NCBI GenBank assembly: GCA_003054665.1 | Contig: QAYY01000026.1 | Coordinates: 59,924-123,923 of the forward strand | Origin: Opitutaceae bacterium EW11 | GTDB taxonomy: Bacteria > Verrucomicrobiota > Verrucomicrobiia > Opitutales > Opitutaceae | Direction of reading: 5' to 3' | Length of the DNA stretch: 64,000 nt | In this document: positions 1-12,132 of the stretch, piece after piece | How the letters are laid out: every line of letters starts with the position of its first letter | Numbering within the stretch: position 1 is the first letter of the stretch | Made by a program: the position numbers and the translations under genes | The notes under the pieces: model-generated | Databases searched by the model: none | What the model saw: only the letters and a program-made list of their open reading frames with translations | What the model was told of the DNA's origin: nothing

Positions 1-1
1 G

Positions 2-460
2 CTCACGCTTGGGTCCGTGCGGATCGACAACATCGTCGCTGGCTTGTCGGAGGCGAAATCCGGCTCGATCAGCGACGCGAACTACGAGGGAAATATCGGA
101 AGCGGATTGCTGCGCCGGTTCGTCGTGACCTTCGACTACTCGCGCCAGGTGATGTACCTGAAGCCGCTTAGCCCACCTCCGCCCGACGCCGGCCAGTTCG
201 ACCGTTCCGGCATGTGGATCAACGCCGAGAACGGCGGTTATCTGGTCCGCTCCGTCGCCGCCGGCAGCCCTGCGGCCTCGGCCGGTCTCGCGGAAGGAGA
301 CGTCATTGTGACGCTGGACGGAGAACCCGCGTCGCCGGAGCACCTCTCCGACGCGCGCACCCTGCTGCGGGCCCGTCCAGCCGGGTCCAAAGTCCCCGTG
401 AAGTTCCGCCGCGGCGACGCGGACCACACCACAGTGCTCACTCTACGCGACCAGGTGTAG
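2..460 (+). CDS. Aspartyl protease-like protein with C-terminal PDZ domain (5' truncated by window edge)
   Basis: The reading frame is open from base 2, so the gene begins upstream of the window and only about 152 C-terminal residues are visible. The first part contains GNIGSGLLRRFVVTFDY, typical of the last strand segment of bacterial retropepsin-like aspartyl proteases, followed by a proline-rich linker. The rest is a PDZ domain with SPAASAGLAEGDVIVTLDG, the usual ligand-binding GL..GD.I pattern. The catalytic DTG motifs would lie upstream, so activity cannot be judged. The GTG at 17 is inside the domain and is unlikely to be the true start. The gene converges on the next gene with a 33-bp gap. 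The family is usually periplasmic or secreted. Confidence 0.75.
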   Translation, partial: LTLGSVRIDNIVAGLSEAKSGSISDANYEGNIGSGLLRRFVVTFDYSRQVMYLKPLSPPPPDAGQFDRSGMWINAENGGYLVRSVAAGSPAASAGLAEGDVIVTLDGEPASPEHLSDARTLLRARPAGSKVPVKFRRGDADHTTVLTLRDQV

Positions 461-493
461 CCGGCGGTTCGGAGGCCGCGCTGACCAGGACCC

Positions 494-1528
494 TTACTTC
501 CGCTCCAAGCGGACGCAGAGGGTGCGGGGGCCGAGGCTCTTTTCGGTCACGTTCCACCCGGCGCGATTCACCAGGGACTCGAAATCGGCCATGTGGAACC
601 GGCGTACGGCGATCCGGATGCTCCGTGCTGCGGAGCGGTTTTCTTCCGAGTCGGGTGAGATCGACCCGCAGAACGTGAAGGCGGGCGGCAGGGTTTCGCG
701 CAGGACCGCCAGATTGCCGGCAATGGCTTCATCCGACCCGTACTGAAAGAGTCCGCCCTCGGACGAGCCCGCGGTCATGGCGTCGGAGGAAATCTTGGCC
801 AGGACGCCGCGGAGCGTCTCTGGGCGGTTCCAGTCGTAGGAGTGATGAAGGAACTCACAGTCCATTCCTGCGAGCGGCGCCCCCTTGGACTGCAGGGCGG
901 CGAGGGCGCGAGTCCCGAACAGCGGGCCGTTGTCGTCGGCATCGAACACGTGGATACGGGTTTCCCGGCCGGAGAACCATGCGCTGTTTTCTTTCCGGAG
1001 AACGATCAGCGCGTTGAGCGCGTCGATGGCCGGGCCGCCCGCGATGCTGACGAGTTCGATCGGTCCCGCGGCTCCGGCCGCGAGTTGCCTGCGCAGACCG
1101 CCCGCCACGAGCAGGGCCATGGTCTGAAGGCGCAGACGGACGTCGACGAACGACGAATCCGCGGCGAGTTTCCGGTCGAGCGGCTTCGTGTAGGCCGCCC
1201 CGAGGTTGTCCGCACCGAGTTTCATCAGATAGGTGGACATTCCCGGCAGAAAGGATCCCTCGCTTTGCGTCAGCGACTGGAGGAGCACGGAGCGGCGCCG
1301 GGCAAAGGCCAACAGCAGCCGTCGCACAAAGGCCGGCTTCGCTTCCCAATTCCGCCTGCGAACCCGCTCCTTCTCCATGACCGCGGCGAGTTTTTCGGCG
1401 GTGAGGTTCAGGGCGAAGGCCGGATGGGTGACATCGATGACCGGGAGTTCGTAGCCCGATGCGTCGGTGGCGTAGACCACGCCGGGTTTCTTGTTCGTTT
1501 CCGGAAAGCGAGGTTGTAGGGAACTCAT
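494..1528 (-). CDS. Hypothetical Rossmann-like protein, possibly a divergent methyltransferase
   Basis: This encodes about 344 residues. The ATG at 1528 (MSSLQPRF) is preferred over an in-frame TTG 36 bases further upstream. The N-terminal third is helical and basic (KERVRRRNWEAKPAFVRRLL). The middle has a strand-loop-helix unit, ELVSIAGGPAIDALNAL, followed by RIHVFDADDNG, which resembles motifs I and II of class I SAM-dependent methyltransferases although the glycine loop is atypical. No signal peptide or membrane segment is visible. It lies on the same strand as the glucan block but 180 bp downstream of the PLD-like gene, so membership of that operon is uncertain. The function is not established from sequence. 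Confidence 0.6.
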   Translation of the reverse strand: MSSLQPRFPETNKKPGVVYATDASGYELPVIDVTHPAFALNLTAEKLAAVMEKERVRRRNWEAKPAFVRRLLLAFARRRSVLLQSLTQSEGSFLPGMSTYLMKLGADNLGAAYTKPLDRKLAADSSFVDVRLRLQTMALLVAGGLRRQLAAGAAGPIELVSIAGGPAIDALNALIVLRKENSAWFSGRETRIHVFDADDNGPLFGTRALAALQSKGAPLAGMDCEFLHHSYDWNRPETLRGVLAKISSDAMTAGSSEGGLFQYGSDEAIAGNLAVLRETLPPAFTFCGSISPDSEENRSAARSIRIAVRRFHMADFESLVNRAGWNVTEKSLGPRTLCVRLERK

Positions 1529-1708
1529 GGAGACAAACCGCCCGGACGCCGGGGGCTGCCCCAAGCTGTCGCAGATGCTCCGGGGGACAAGCCGACAGTC
1601 GAGGCCCCGCCGCGCGGGAATGATCCCGGCCGACCGCTTGCGTCGCCTCCGCTTACGACCTGGTGGCTTCGCTCTTCTTCCGGGCTCCTGCTCGTTCGAT
1701 CACTGTTC

Positions 1709-3310
1709 CTACGCCGGGCAAGGGAAGCGCAGACAGTTGCGCGTGTAGTCGAACTCGTTGAGGTAGGCCCGCGCGAGTTCCGCGCTGGAGAGGACGACGA
1801 GCAAGTCGTGGGAGAAGACCGACGTGTTGTACCAGTTGAAACTGCCGTCGAGCACGAGCTGGTCGTCGATCACGCAGTATTTCGCGTGCAGCGGGCTGTA
1901 GGGAACGCGCTGGTCGCGGATCCCGTAGGAGAGCAGGACGGGTACGCCGGCGCGCTGCAACCGCGCCACCGCGGGGACGAGGGGCCGCCGGACCTCTTCT
2001 TCCATCGGGTATTCTCTTCCTGGATCGCCTTCGCGGACGACGTGGCCGTTCAGGATGAGCTGGACGTCCACGCCGCGCTGGTGCGCGGCTGTGAGCGCAT
2101 CGATGACCGAATCGCTGTAGTCGCCCTGCATCTCGGAGAGATGAAAAAGGCATCCTCGAATCGATCGGCGCGCCCGATGGATCTCGGAAATGATCGCCTG
2201 ATGCGGCCGGTACAGACGTCCGTCGCGGCTGTAGGTGCGGCCGAAGGTGTAGAGCAGATTGAACCGGCCCCACGGATCCACTTCGTAGCGCTGGATCACG
2301 CCGCCTCGGATGCTCTGAAAAATGTTGTCGAGCAGCCGGCACACGCCGAACGAGCGGAAGCTCAGGCCGGATTCCCAATTCGCGCCCCACCGGCTGAACG
2401 TGATGTTGAACGAACCGAGGATGCAGTCCTCGTCGCCGAAGACGACGAACTTGTTGTGCATGTCCGGCGCGAGTTCCACCCGAGGATCCCGGGCCGAGCA
2501 GAACACGCCCAGCAGCTCGACTCCGGAATGCTTCAGCCGAGCGTAGTTCTCGCTTCGCGTCAGGGTCATTTTCCGCCAGTCGACGATGCATTGGACCTCC
2601 ACGCCCTGCGCCGACGCGTAGAGGAGATGGTTGATGAAGTCGGGGTCGTCGATGCAGTCGACGCACACCTTTATCCCGGACGGACGCTCGGGAGATTCGG
2701 CGCGGCGTCGGATCATGTCGTCGATCCTGTCATGGATGTAGCGCTTCGGATGATACGGATGATGGACGACTCCGCGGGTGAACTTCGGGATGGCGCCGAG
2801 CGATTCGACATGCCGGTTGTACCAGTTGGCGTCCCGCTGGAGGATGCTCGGATCCGCCTCCCGCGTGCGGTAGGAATTGGGCCCGGCGGCATGGGCGGCG
2901 GAGAGGCCGGTCTGAGACGGCCAGGCGTTCTCGATGGCCCCGGTGTCGAACAGCCGGTATTCATGCTGGGACACGATCGAGGTTTCGCCGCGGTGAACGA
3001 CGTAGGAGAAGCGGACACACGAGATCGCTCCGAAGGGCTGGCTCTCAACGCTCAGGTAGAATTCGCGGGTCCAGCGCCGGCGCAGCCCGTCGCCCTCCAC
3101 TGGATCCGTGTCGACGAAATACCGGTCGCAGATGCCGCCGAACCGATGGACGAGCAGGATCACCTTGACGTTGGTCTCCGGTGCGCGGGGGACGTCGAAC
3201 GTGATTCGGGCCCACCGGACCATGAACCGTTCGCCGAGGTCGTTTCTGCGCGCGAACGGCGTGCCGAGTTCTGCCAGAACGGGCGTCGCAAACTGTTCGG
3301 CGATGGCCAT
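1709..3310 (-). CDS. Phospholipase D-like phosphodiesterase with two HKD motifs
   Basis: This 533-residue protein has two PLD-superfamily active-site motifs: HNKFVVFGDEDCILGSFN near residue 290 and HAKYCVIDDQLVLDGSFNWY near residue 475. Together they form one complete HKD catalytic pair, as in cardiolipin synthases, bacterial PLDs and Nuc-type nucleases. About 130 N-terminal residues precede the PLD part and look beta-rich (RITFDVP, VKVILLVHRF, FSYVVHRGE) without a recognised family. No signal peptide is seen, which suggests a cytoplasmic location. The gene is the last member of a same-strand block behind glgE, treS-mak, a GH13 enzyme and a CBM21-nuclease-fold protein, 114 bp after the latter. 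The substrate (nucleic acid, phospholipid or phosphorylated glucan) cannot be told from sequence. Confidence 0.85.
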   Translation of the reverse strand: MAIAEQFATPVLAELGTPFARRNDLGERFMVRWARITFDVPRAPETNVKVILLVHRFGGICDRYFVDTDPVEGDGLRRRWTREFYLSVESQPFGAISCVRFSYVVHRGETSIVSQHEYRLFDTGAIENAWPSQTGLSAAHAAGPNSYRTREADPSILQRDANWYNRHVESLGAIPKFTRGVVHHPYHPKRYIHDRIDDMIRRRAESPERPSGIKVCVDCIDDPDFINHLLYASAQGVEVQCIVDWRKMTLTRSENYARLKHSGVELLGVFCSARDPRVELAPDMHNKFVVFGDEDCILGSFNITFSRWGANWESGLSFRSFGVCRLLDNIFQSIRGGVIQRYEVDPWGRFNLLYTFGRTYSRDGRLYRPHQAIISEIHRARRSIRGCLFHLSEMQGDYSDSVIDALTAAHQRGVDVQLILNGHVVREGDPGREYPMEEEVRRPLVPAVARLQRAGVPVLLSYGIRDQRVPYSPLHAKYCVIDDQLVLDGSFNWYNTSVFSHDLLVVLSSAELARAYLNEFDYTRNCLRFPCPA

Positions 3311-3424
3311 GGCGTGGGAGCGCGCTATCGATCCGGAGTCGGAATCGCCCGGCTTCGGGAAGGCGCGAATGCTGTCGGCAAAGAACTCATTCCTTGCGTG
3401 CGTTGGTTGGCCCGTCGGCGCCGG

Positions 3425-4912
3425 TCAGAGCGGAGGTTCGAATTCCGCGTAGTATCCCGCGTGGTCGGACACGCGGCCATAGTCGGAAGGGGTGAAAAGC
3501 ACCTTGGCGTTTTTCACGTCGAGGCGGTTTCCCGGTCTCAGAAAAATGTAGTCGATACGCTGGTCGTCGGGAGCGACGCGGCCGTTCGAGCCCGGCGGCC
3601 TGAACACAGCCTGCGCTTTCAGGTATTGATCTTCGAATCCGCCGACGCGGGTGACGTACGTATAACCTTCGGCGCCGGCTTTGGCGTTGAAGTCTCCGAG
3701 CAGCAGGGTGGCGGCCACGGCGGGCGACTCCTTTTCGCGGGCCCAGGCGTTGAGGCGGTCGAATTGCTGGCTGAAGCCATCCTGCCACCAACTCAGGTGC
3801 ACGGAGAAGACGTTGAGACGTCCCACGTGGGGAACGTTGACCTGCGCCATCACCACGCGGCGGGAGTGGATGCTGTTTTCGTCCTGACCGGGAGAAACGT
3901 AGCACGAGTCCTTCAGTTCGATGTCGTGCCGCGAGAGGATCGCGCAACCTTCGCGGTAAATCCCGAACCCCCGATGCGACCAGTCGTGGACCAGTTGATA
4001 CGGTTGGGCGAGGCGGTCGCGGATCAGTTTCGCCGTGTTGGCATCGAACGCAGTTTCACCGTTCCACGGTTGGGCGACCTCCTGCAGACAGACGATGTCG
4101 ACGCGGTGGTCGTTGATGGCACGGGCGATGGCCCAAAGTTTCGCCTCCTGGTCTTCCTCTTGGCAGCAGTGCAGGTTGAGCGTCATCAGGCTCAGCCGAT
4201 CGTGACGCGCGCAGTAGTTAACCCCGAAGTTGTTGTCCCAAATCGTTCCGTCCTGCTCCTCGCACGCGAGGGCGTATTCGACCCGGTAGGCGTCGTGCAC
4301 CGGCAGGTGCGTCACCCAAATCGAGGTTCCCGTTTCGCTCGGATTGCGCGCGCTGCTGGCGTGCGTTTTTTCCCAGTGATGGCGCCAGAACACGCATTCC
4401 GAGGTGTTCGTGGTCATCCAATTGTCGGCGGTCCACCGCACGAACACTCGCTTGGGCTGCAGCCAGGGATGCGCGGCCGCGGTGATCGGCAGATACTCGT
4501 CGTCCGGGCCGAGGTGCGTTTGGACGCGGACGTTGAGCAGAGGCCAGCGTGGAGAAACCCAGATTCCCGCGTCGGCCTTGATGCAGTAATTTCGGGTTTC
4601 GTTGGAATCCCAGAAATCGACGCCGGCCATTCGAAGGTGGAAGGCGAAGGTCACGTCGCCGGGGAGCGTTTCCAAGGCGAACTCTCCGCCGAAATGAATC
4701 TCCGCTTCCCAGACTTCGTGCCGGAGACCGGCGCTCCGTGTGAAATGGCAGGGTAGCACCCGCCAGTTTCCGTCCGTGCCTGCCCAGTGCACCTCCACGT
4801 TTTTGTCGAACGCCAGGTTCTCGATCAGCACGGCAAACGTCAGGGTTTGCCGCGGGCCCCCCGGCGTTTTTGCGACGACGTTGCCTGCGTAGAGTGTTTC
4901 GATCGTGTTCAC
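3425..4912 (-). CDS. Endonuclease/exonuclease/phosphatase-fold enzyme with two N-terminal CBM21-like domains
   Basis: This protein has 495 residues. Residues 1 to about 115 and about 115-235 each end in the hallmark of the CBM21 starch-binding family: FWDSNETRNYC and IWDNNFGVNYC. The first has NLAFDKNVEVHWAG and the second VFVRWTADNWMTT, matching the CBM21 core. Residues about 236-495 form a complete EEP (DNase I-like) domain with LNLHCC, CLQEV, SVHLS, LLGDFN, IDYIF and SDHAGY, covering the metal and catalytic positions. There is no signal peptide. Family knowledge: EEP enzymes cleave phosphodiesters or phosphomonoesters, and CBM21 binds alpha-glucans. Inference: a glycogen-bound nuclease or phosphatase. 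It sits between an alpha-glucosidase and a PLD-like gene. Confidence 0.85.
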   Translation of the reverse strand: MNTIETLYAGNVVAKTPGGPRQTLTFAVLIENLAFDKNVEVHWAGTDGNWRVLPCHFTRSAGLRHEVWEAEIHFGGEFALETLPGDVTFAFHLRMAGVDFWDSNETRNYCIKADAGIWVSPRWPLLNVRVQTHLGPDDEYLPITAAAHPWLQPKRVFVRWTADNWMTTNTSECVFWRHHWEKTHASSARNPSETGTSIWVTHLPVHDAYRVEYALACEEQDGTIWDNNFGVNYCARHDRLSLMTLNLHCCQEEDQEAKLWAIARAINDHRVDIVCLQEVAQPWNGETAFDANTAKLIRDRLAQPYQLVHDWSHRGFGIYREGCAILSRHDIELKDSCYVSPGQDENSIHSRRVVMAQVNVPHVGRLNVFSVHLSWWQDGFSQQFDRLNAWAREKESPAVAATLLLGDFNAKAGAEGYTYVTRVGGFEDQYLKAQAVFRPPGSNGRVAPDDQRIDYIFLRPGNRLDVKNAKVLFTPSDYGRVSDHAGYYAEFEPPL

Positions 4913-5121
4913 AGCGCGTGTGGCTTTCTGATCGGCACGGACCTAGCGCAGCAATCGACCAACGCCGTCTGGTCGAACGAGCTGTAATCATAGCGCTTGG
5001 CCAGTGGCGGTCAACGGAGGGCGCTGATTCGACGGGAACGGATTCCATCGCGTGTGGGCACGTTGGCGGCGTTTCCGGACGCAGACCTCGGCAGCTGGGT
5101 CGGCCTGAAACGCGCGGCACC

Positions 5122-6672
5122 CTAGCGCAGGATCCAGCAGAAGCCGCTTGGGTCGAGGGTCAGGCTGTGCCCTGTCCAATGCGCATGCTGGCCTGCGAGC
5201 ACGTTGCCTGGCTGGGCGTGGCGGACGTGGCACTCCTTGCGGCCAAGATTGTAGACGCACCAGATGGATTGTCCTCCGGCCGTGCGGAGAAACGATACCC
5301 GGTCGCCGACGTTCTCGAGCGAGCTGACTCCTCCCTCGGCGAGCCCAGGATTCTGCCGGCGAAGGCGGATAAGGTGCCTGGCGGTGTTCAGGGTCGAATC
5401 GAGCCGCTTCTCCTGCTCTTCGACGGCGAGACTCAGATGGCTTTCGGGAATGGGGAGCCAGGGTTCCGACGTGCTGAAGCCCGCATGCTCGGCTGAATTC
5501 CAGGGCATGGGGGTGCGGCAACCGTCGCGGCCTTTGAACCTCGGCCAAAACGCCTTCCCGTAAGGATCCTGCAGCCGTTCGAACGGTACATCGGCCTGCG
5601 GGAGTCCGAGTTCTTCCCCCTGATAGAGGCAGATGTGCCCCGGCATCGAAAGCAGCAGCGCAAGGAGCTGTTTCGCCGTCGGCACCGGCTCCCGGCCGTT
5701 TAGCCAACGGGTCGCGACCCTCGGTTTGTCGTGGTTGCTGAACGCGTAGCAAGGCAGGGCCGGAGGCGCGATGGTCGCACGCAGGCGCTCGAGCACTTTC
5801 GCCACGTGGGCGGCGCTTCCGTCCGAACCCATGAGCGAAAAACTGTAGGCCGAGTGGAGGCGGCCGGGCGCGGTGTAGTCTCCCATCAACGCGATCGCGT
5901 CGGTGCCGCCCACTTCCGCGAGGCTGAACGCCTCGTATTCATCGAGCAACGACCGGATTCTCGCCAGGAATGGCAGAGCTTCCGGGCGCCCCTGGTCGTA
6001 GAGGTGAACCTGGTAACCGTAGGGCTGGAATGCCGCGCTGGTGTCGTCACGCGGGGGATTGTCGCGCAACTGCAGGTCCTGGAAGTAGTGATTGCACGCG
6101 TCCAGACGGAAGCCCGAGACGCCTTGCTCCAGCCAGAAGCGGATCTCTTCCAGGATCTGGTCCTGCACGGCCGGCGTGTGGAGGTTGAGATCCGGCTGAC
6201 TGGCGAGAAAAGAATGAAAATAGTACTGGCGGCGCGTGGCGTCCCACTGCCAGGCGCTGCCTCCGAAAACGGAAAGCCAGTTGTTCGGCGGACTGCCATC
6301 CGGCTTCGGATCGGCCCAGAGGTACCAGTCATCTTTTCCCTCTTTCCGCTCGATGCTTTGCGCGAACCAGGGGTGCTGGTCGGAGGTGTGGGAGACGACT
6401 AGGTCGAGCAGCACCTTGAGGCCGAGCGATCGGCACTGTGCGAGCAGCCGGTGGAAATCTTGCATCGTGCCGAATGACGGATCGATCGCCCTGTAGTCGG
6501 AAACGTCATACCCGAAGTCGTGCATCGGGCTCTTGAAAAACGGGCTGATCCAGACCGCATCGACGCCGAGGCTCTTGATGTATTCGAGCCGGCGCGTGAT
6601 CCCGTTCAAATCGCCGATTCCGTCTCCGTCGCTGTCGGAGAAACTCCGAGGATAGATCTGGTACGTGATCAT
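5122..6672 (-). CDS. GH13 alpha-glucosidase (oligo-1,6-glucosidase/maltase type)
   Basis: This is a 516-residue (beta/alpha)8 glycoside hydrolase. It starts at MITYQIYPRSF, slightly shorter than relatives that have a few residues before the first strand. Conserved regions are all present: DLVVSHTSDQH, GFRLDACNH with nucleophile D191, LAEVGG with acid/base E253, and FSNHDKPR with D315. QPDLN is also present. This pattern fits cytoplasmic alpha-glucosidases acting on malto- or isomalto-oligosaccharides and releasing glucose. It lies 85 bp downstream of treS-mak on the same strand, so it probably trims glucan fragments or maltose in the same pathway. Exact linkage preference (alpha-1,4 or alpha-1,6) cannot be fixed by eye. 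Confidence 0.92.
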   Translation of the reverse strand: MITYQIYPRSFSDSDGDGIGDLNGITRRLEYIKSLGVDAVWISPFFKSPMHDFGYDVSDYRAIDPSFGTMQDFHRLLAQCRSLGLKVLLDLVVSHTSDQHPWFAQSIERKEGKDDWYLWADPKPDGSPPNNWLSVFGGSAWQWDATRRQYYFHSFLASQPDLNLHTPAVQDQILEEIRFWLEQGVSGFRLDACNHYFQDLQLRDNPPRDDTSAAFQPYGYQVHLYDQGRPEALPFLARIRSLLDEYEAFSLAEVGGTDAIALMGDYTAPGRLHSAYSFSLMGSDGSAAHVAKVLERLRATIAPPALPCYAFSNHDKPRVATRWLNGREPVPTAKQLLALLLSMPGHICLYQGEELGLPQADVPFERLQDPYGKAFWPRFKGRDGCRTPMPWNSAEHAGFSTSEPWLPIPESHLSLAVEEQEKRLDSTLNTARHLIRLRRQNPGLAEGGVSSLENVGDRVSFLRTAGGQSIWCVYNLGRKECHVRHAQPGNVLAGQHAHWTGHSLTLDPSGFCWILR

Positions 6673-6757
6673 CGGCCGGAGACTGCACGAGGCCGGCTCG
6701 CGGGTGAATACAGATGTGCGGATTCGCTCGTCTACCGGGCGCTCGTGAGGCCGCCCA

Positions 6758-9700
6758 CTACGCGGCGCCCGTCTTGAGCAGCTGGAGGATTCCGTCGAAC
6801 GGGATGACGAGCCACGCCGGCCGGTTGTTCAGCTCGTAGCCGATTTCGTAAACCGCCTTGTCGAGCAGGTAGGCGTCGAGGAGGACCTCGAGTTGGCGGC
6901 GATCGTGCGGAATCAGCCGAGAGTCCGACAGGGTTCGCAGATACGCACCGAGATAGGTGGCGCAGATCCAGCGCCGCCAATACGTCGCCCAATTCGAGAT
7001 GCGCGGCCGGTTCTCGGGCGTGATGAGCCCTCGCTCGCCGAGCGTGTGCAATGCGGTGTGAACGGCGTAGTGGAAAGACCGGATCATGCCTGCGACGTCG
7101 CTGACGGGTGAGCGTTTCAGCCGCCGGGCGCTCAACGAACGGGCCGGCTCGCCTTCGAAGTCCAGGATCATGAAATCCGTTCCCGTCGAGAGCACCTGAC
7201 CGAGGTGGTAGTCGCCGTGAACGCGGGTCCGCATGGCGTCCAGCCGCTCCGTGTAGAGCTGTTTGTAGCGCTCGAGGATCCGTTCCTGCGCCAGGACAAT
7301 GGCGGTTGCATCGGACTGAAGCTCGGAAGGCAGGGAGCGCAGTCGACGCCGGAGGAGCTCGAAATTCTCCATCACCAGATTCCGCATCGATTGATAGAGC
7401 GAGCGCTGGTAGTGCGGAGAAAAAGCCTCGGGTGCGAAATCCGGTTCTCCTCCTCCGCCGAGGGCGAGGTGCAACTCCGCGGTGCGGACGCCCAATACGC
7501 GGGCCGACTCAAGGTGGGTGCCGAGCGCCTCGACGACGTCGTTCGTGGGCTCCTTTGCCGAAAGATCCAGCAAGGGCTCCTCCGGAAGCACGCAGGGGCG
7601 GTTTTCCACGTCGAAGAGGAGCACGCGGTCGAAGTAGCGGCTGAGTGCGTGGAGAGTATGGTCCCACCCGTCGTTCGCTCCGGAAATGTACTGCGTGAGA
7701 ATTCCGACGCTGCGCACGCCCGCCGCGGAACGGTGTTCGATCGATCCGCCGAGCGCGGGGATGTTGGGAAAACGCCGATCGGTCAGGTAAGCCGTGATCT
7801 CGACGTCCGGGTTTGTCCCGGCCTCCGGCCGTCGAAAGAGTTTCAGGAGAAAACGGTCCGAAAAGACGACGGCGGTGTTGCTGTGCTCCGCCTGTGAGAG
7901 CAGCGGCTGTATTTGCGCGCAGTCCGGGCCGCACAAGGCGCGAAAGGCGTTGGTCGCGCGAAACACCAGCGATCCATGGTGGCCGGAAAGCGTGGTGCCG
8001 GCCTCCATGCAGTCCAGCAGAGCGCGCGGAAATGCCCGATCCGCCATGGCGTCGAAGAGCAGCGTCTCCGAGCCGTCCGCCTCCCTCAGGCGCGCGATTC
8101 CGGCGTTCGGTCTTTCCCGGACGAGAGCCTCGGCCTCCGCTTGCGGCGCGCGGGCAAGAGGAAGCACGTAGACTTCGGGATCCCCGGTGGCGTATTCCGC
8201 GTTGAGGAGCGCAAGGTAGGCGGGCCCTCGCGACGTGGGCACGCCGATTGCATCCACCAACTCGATACCGCGCAATTCGCGGGCTTTCCCGCCGAACCAA
8301 CGGCGCTGCTGGACATAGCCCGCCAGGATCTCGTCGAGCCGTGCCCGGCCCGGCTCATCGAGGATTCTCTCCCAGCCCCGTTCCGAAGGGAGACTCGGCA
8401 GGTCGGCCAGGCTCGAGGGCAGGGTGGGCGCGCCTGCCCCGGCCGGCGCGGTGGGCTCGAGAGCGAACCAGAAGAACGCGTGCGGATTGATCGTCAGCCG
8501 GTACAGCCCCTGGTCGATCGGCGGAAAACGGTCGCGGCCGAAGATCTCGACCGGAACGTATCCCTTGAACTCCGACAGATCGACCTCGAGTGCCTGGGCA
8601 TGCCGTGAAAGGTTGGCCACGACGAGGACCCGCTGATCCTCGAATTCCCGGACGAACATCAAGATCTTGCGGTTATCGGGCTGGAGAAACTTCAGCGACC
8701 CGCGCCCGAGCGCCGGCAGGCGCTGGCGAACGCTGAGGATTCGTTTCATCCACCAGAACAGCGAGCTGGGGTTGCTCTGCTGCGTCTCCACGTTGACCGC
8801 CTCGTAGTGGTATTCCGGATCCAAAATGATCGGGAGGTAGAGGCTCTGGGGGTTGGCCCGGGAGAAGCCCGCGTTCTTGTCCGAACTCCAGTGCATCGGG
8901 GTGCGTACTCCGTTGCGGTCGCCGAGGTAGATATTGTCACCCATGCCGATCTCGTCGCCGTAGTAGATGACCGGTGTGCCCGGCATGGAGAGCAGCAGGG
9001 CATTGAGCAGCTCGAGGCGCCGCCGATCGTTGTTCAGCAGCGGCGCGAGTCGCCGGCGGATCCCGAGGTTGATGCGGGCGCGGGTGTCCGCCGCGTACAT
9101 GCGGTACATGTAGTCGCGCTCCTCTTCGGTCACCATCTCCAGGGTCAGTTCGTCGTGATTGCGGAGAAACATCGCCCATTGGCAGGTCTCGGGAATGGCC
9201 GGCGTCTGGGAAAGAATGTCGATGATCGGCGTTCGATCCTCCATGCGCACCGACATGAACAGCCGGGGCATCAGGGGAAAATGGAACGCCATGTGGCACT
9301 CGTCTCCGCGCCCTTCGCCGAAGTATTTCACGGCGTCTTCCGGCCACTGGTTCGCCTCGGCCAGCAGCATCCGGTCGCCGTAGTGCTGGTCGACGTGCCG
9401 CCGGAGCGTCCGCAGGTAAGCGTGCGTCTCCGGCAGGTTTTCGCAGTTCGTCCCCTCGCGCTCGTAAAGATACGGAATCGCGTCCAGCCGCAGGCCGTCG
9501 ACGCCCATGCTCAGCCAGAAATCGAGCACGCGGAGAATCTCCTCGTGCACGGCGGGGTGTTCGAAATTGAGATCCGGCTGGTGGGAATAGAAACGATGCC
9601 AGTAGTACTGGCCCGCGACGGCGTCCCACGCCCAGTTCGACGTCTCGAAATCGCGAAAGATGATCCGAGCGTCGCGGTACTTCTCGCTCGTGTCGCTCCA

Positions 9701-10119
9701 GACGTAGAAGTTCCGCTCGGTGCTCCCCGGTGGCGCGCGGCGAGCCCGCTGGAACCAGGGGTGCTGGTCGGATGTGTGGTTGATCACCAGCTCGGTGATG
9801 ACCCGCAGAGACCGGCGGTGGGCTTGCTCGAGGAATTCCTTGAAATCGTCGAGCGTGCCGTAGATCGGGTTGACCGAATAGTAGTCGGCGATGTCGTATC
9901 CGTCGTCCCGCAGCGGCGAGGGGTAGAAGGGGAGAAGCCAGATCGCGGATACGCCGAGATCGCGCAGGTATTCGAGCTTCTGCGTCAGCCCGCGGAAATC
10001 ACCAATGCCGTTGCCGTCGCTGTCGTAGAAGGAGCGGACGTGCGCCTGGTACACGACCGCGTTGCGGTACCAGAGCGGGCCGGTGGGAGGCGAGGATTCT
10101 GGCGGCACCGAGGGCATGG

Positions 10120-10123
<4 letters not shown>
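6758..10123 (-). CDS. treS: Trehalose synthase / maltokinase fusion protein
   Basis: This 1121-residue protein has a GH13 trehalose synthase at residues about 15-560 and a maltokinase at about 600-1121. The TreS part has [20 protein letters not shown] (nucleophile D214), LAEANQW (E256) and [10 protein letters not shown] (D324). The kinase part begins near [13 protein letters not shown] and carries [12 protein letters not shown] and ILDFEGEP, the catalytic and metal-binding motifs of Mak/Pep2. TreS interconverts trehalose and maltose. The kinase makes maltose-1-phosphate, the GlgE substrate. The start ATG overlaps the glgE stop by 4 bp (ATGA), indicating translational coupling. TreS-Pep2 fusions are known in many bacteria, so the assignment is secure. 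Confidence 0.96.

Positions 10124-12132
<2,009 letters not shown>

Noticed and set aside
1808..4756. Long plus-strand frame of 982 codons opposite the PLD and CBM21-EEP genes
   Set aside because: It is an antisense shadow in GC-rich DNA; the minus strand has complete catalytic motifs of known families while this frame has none.
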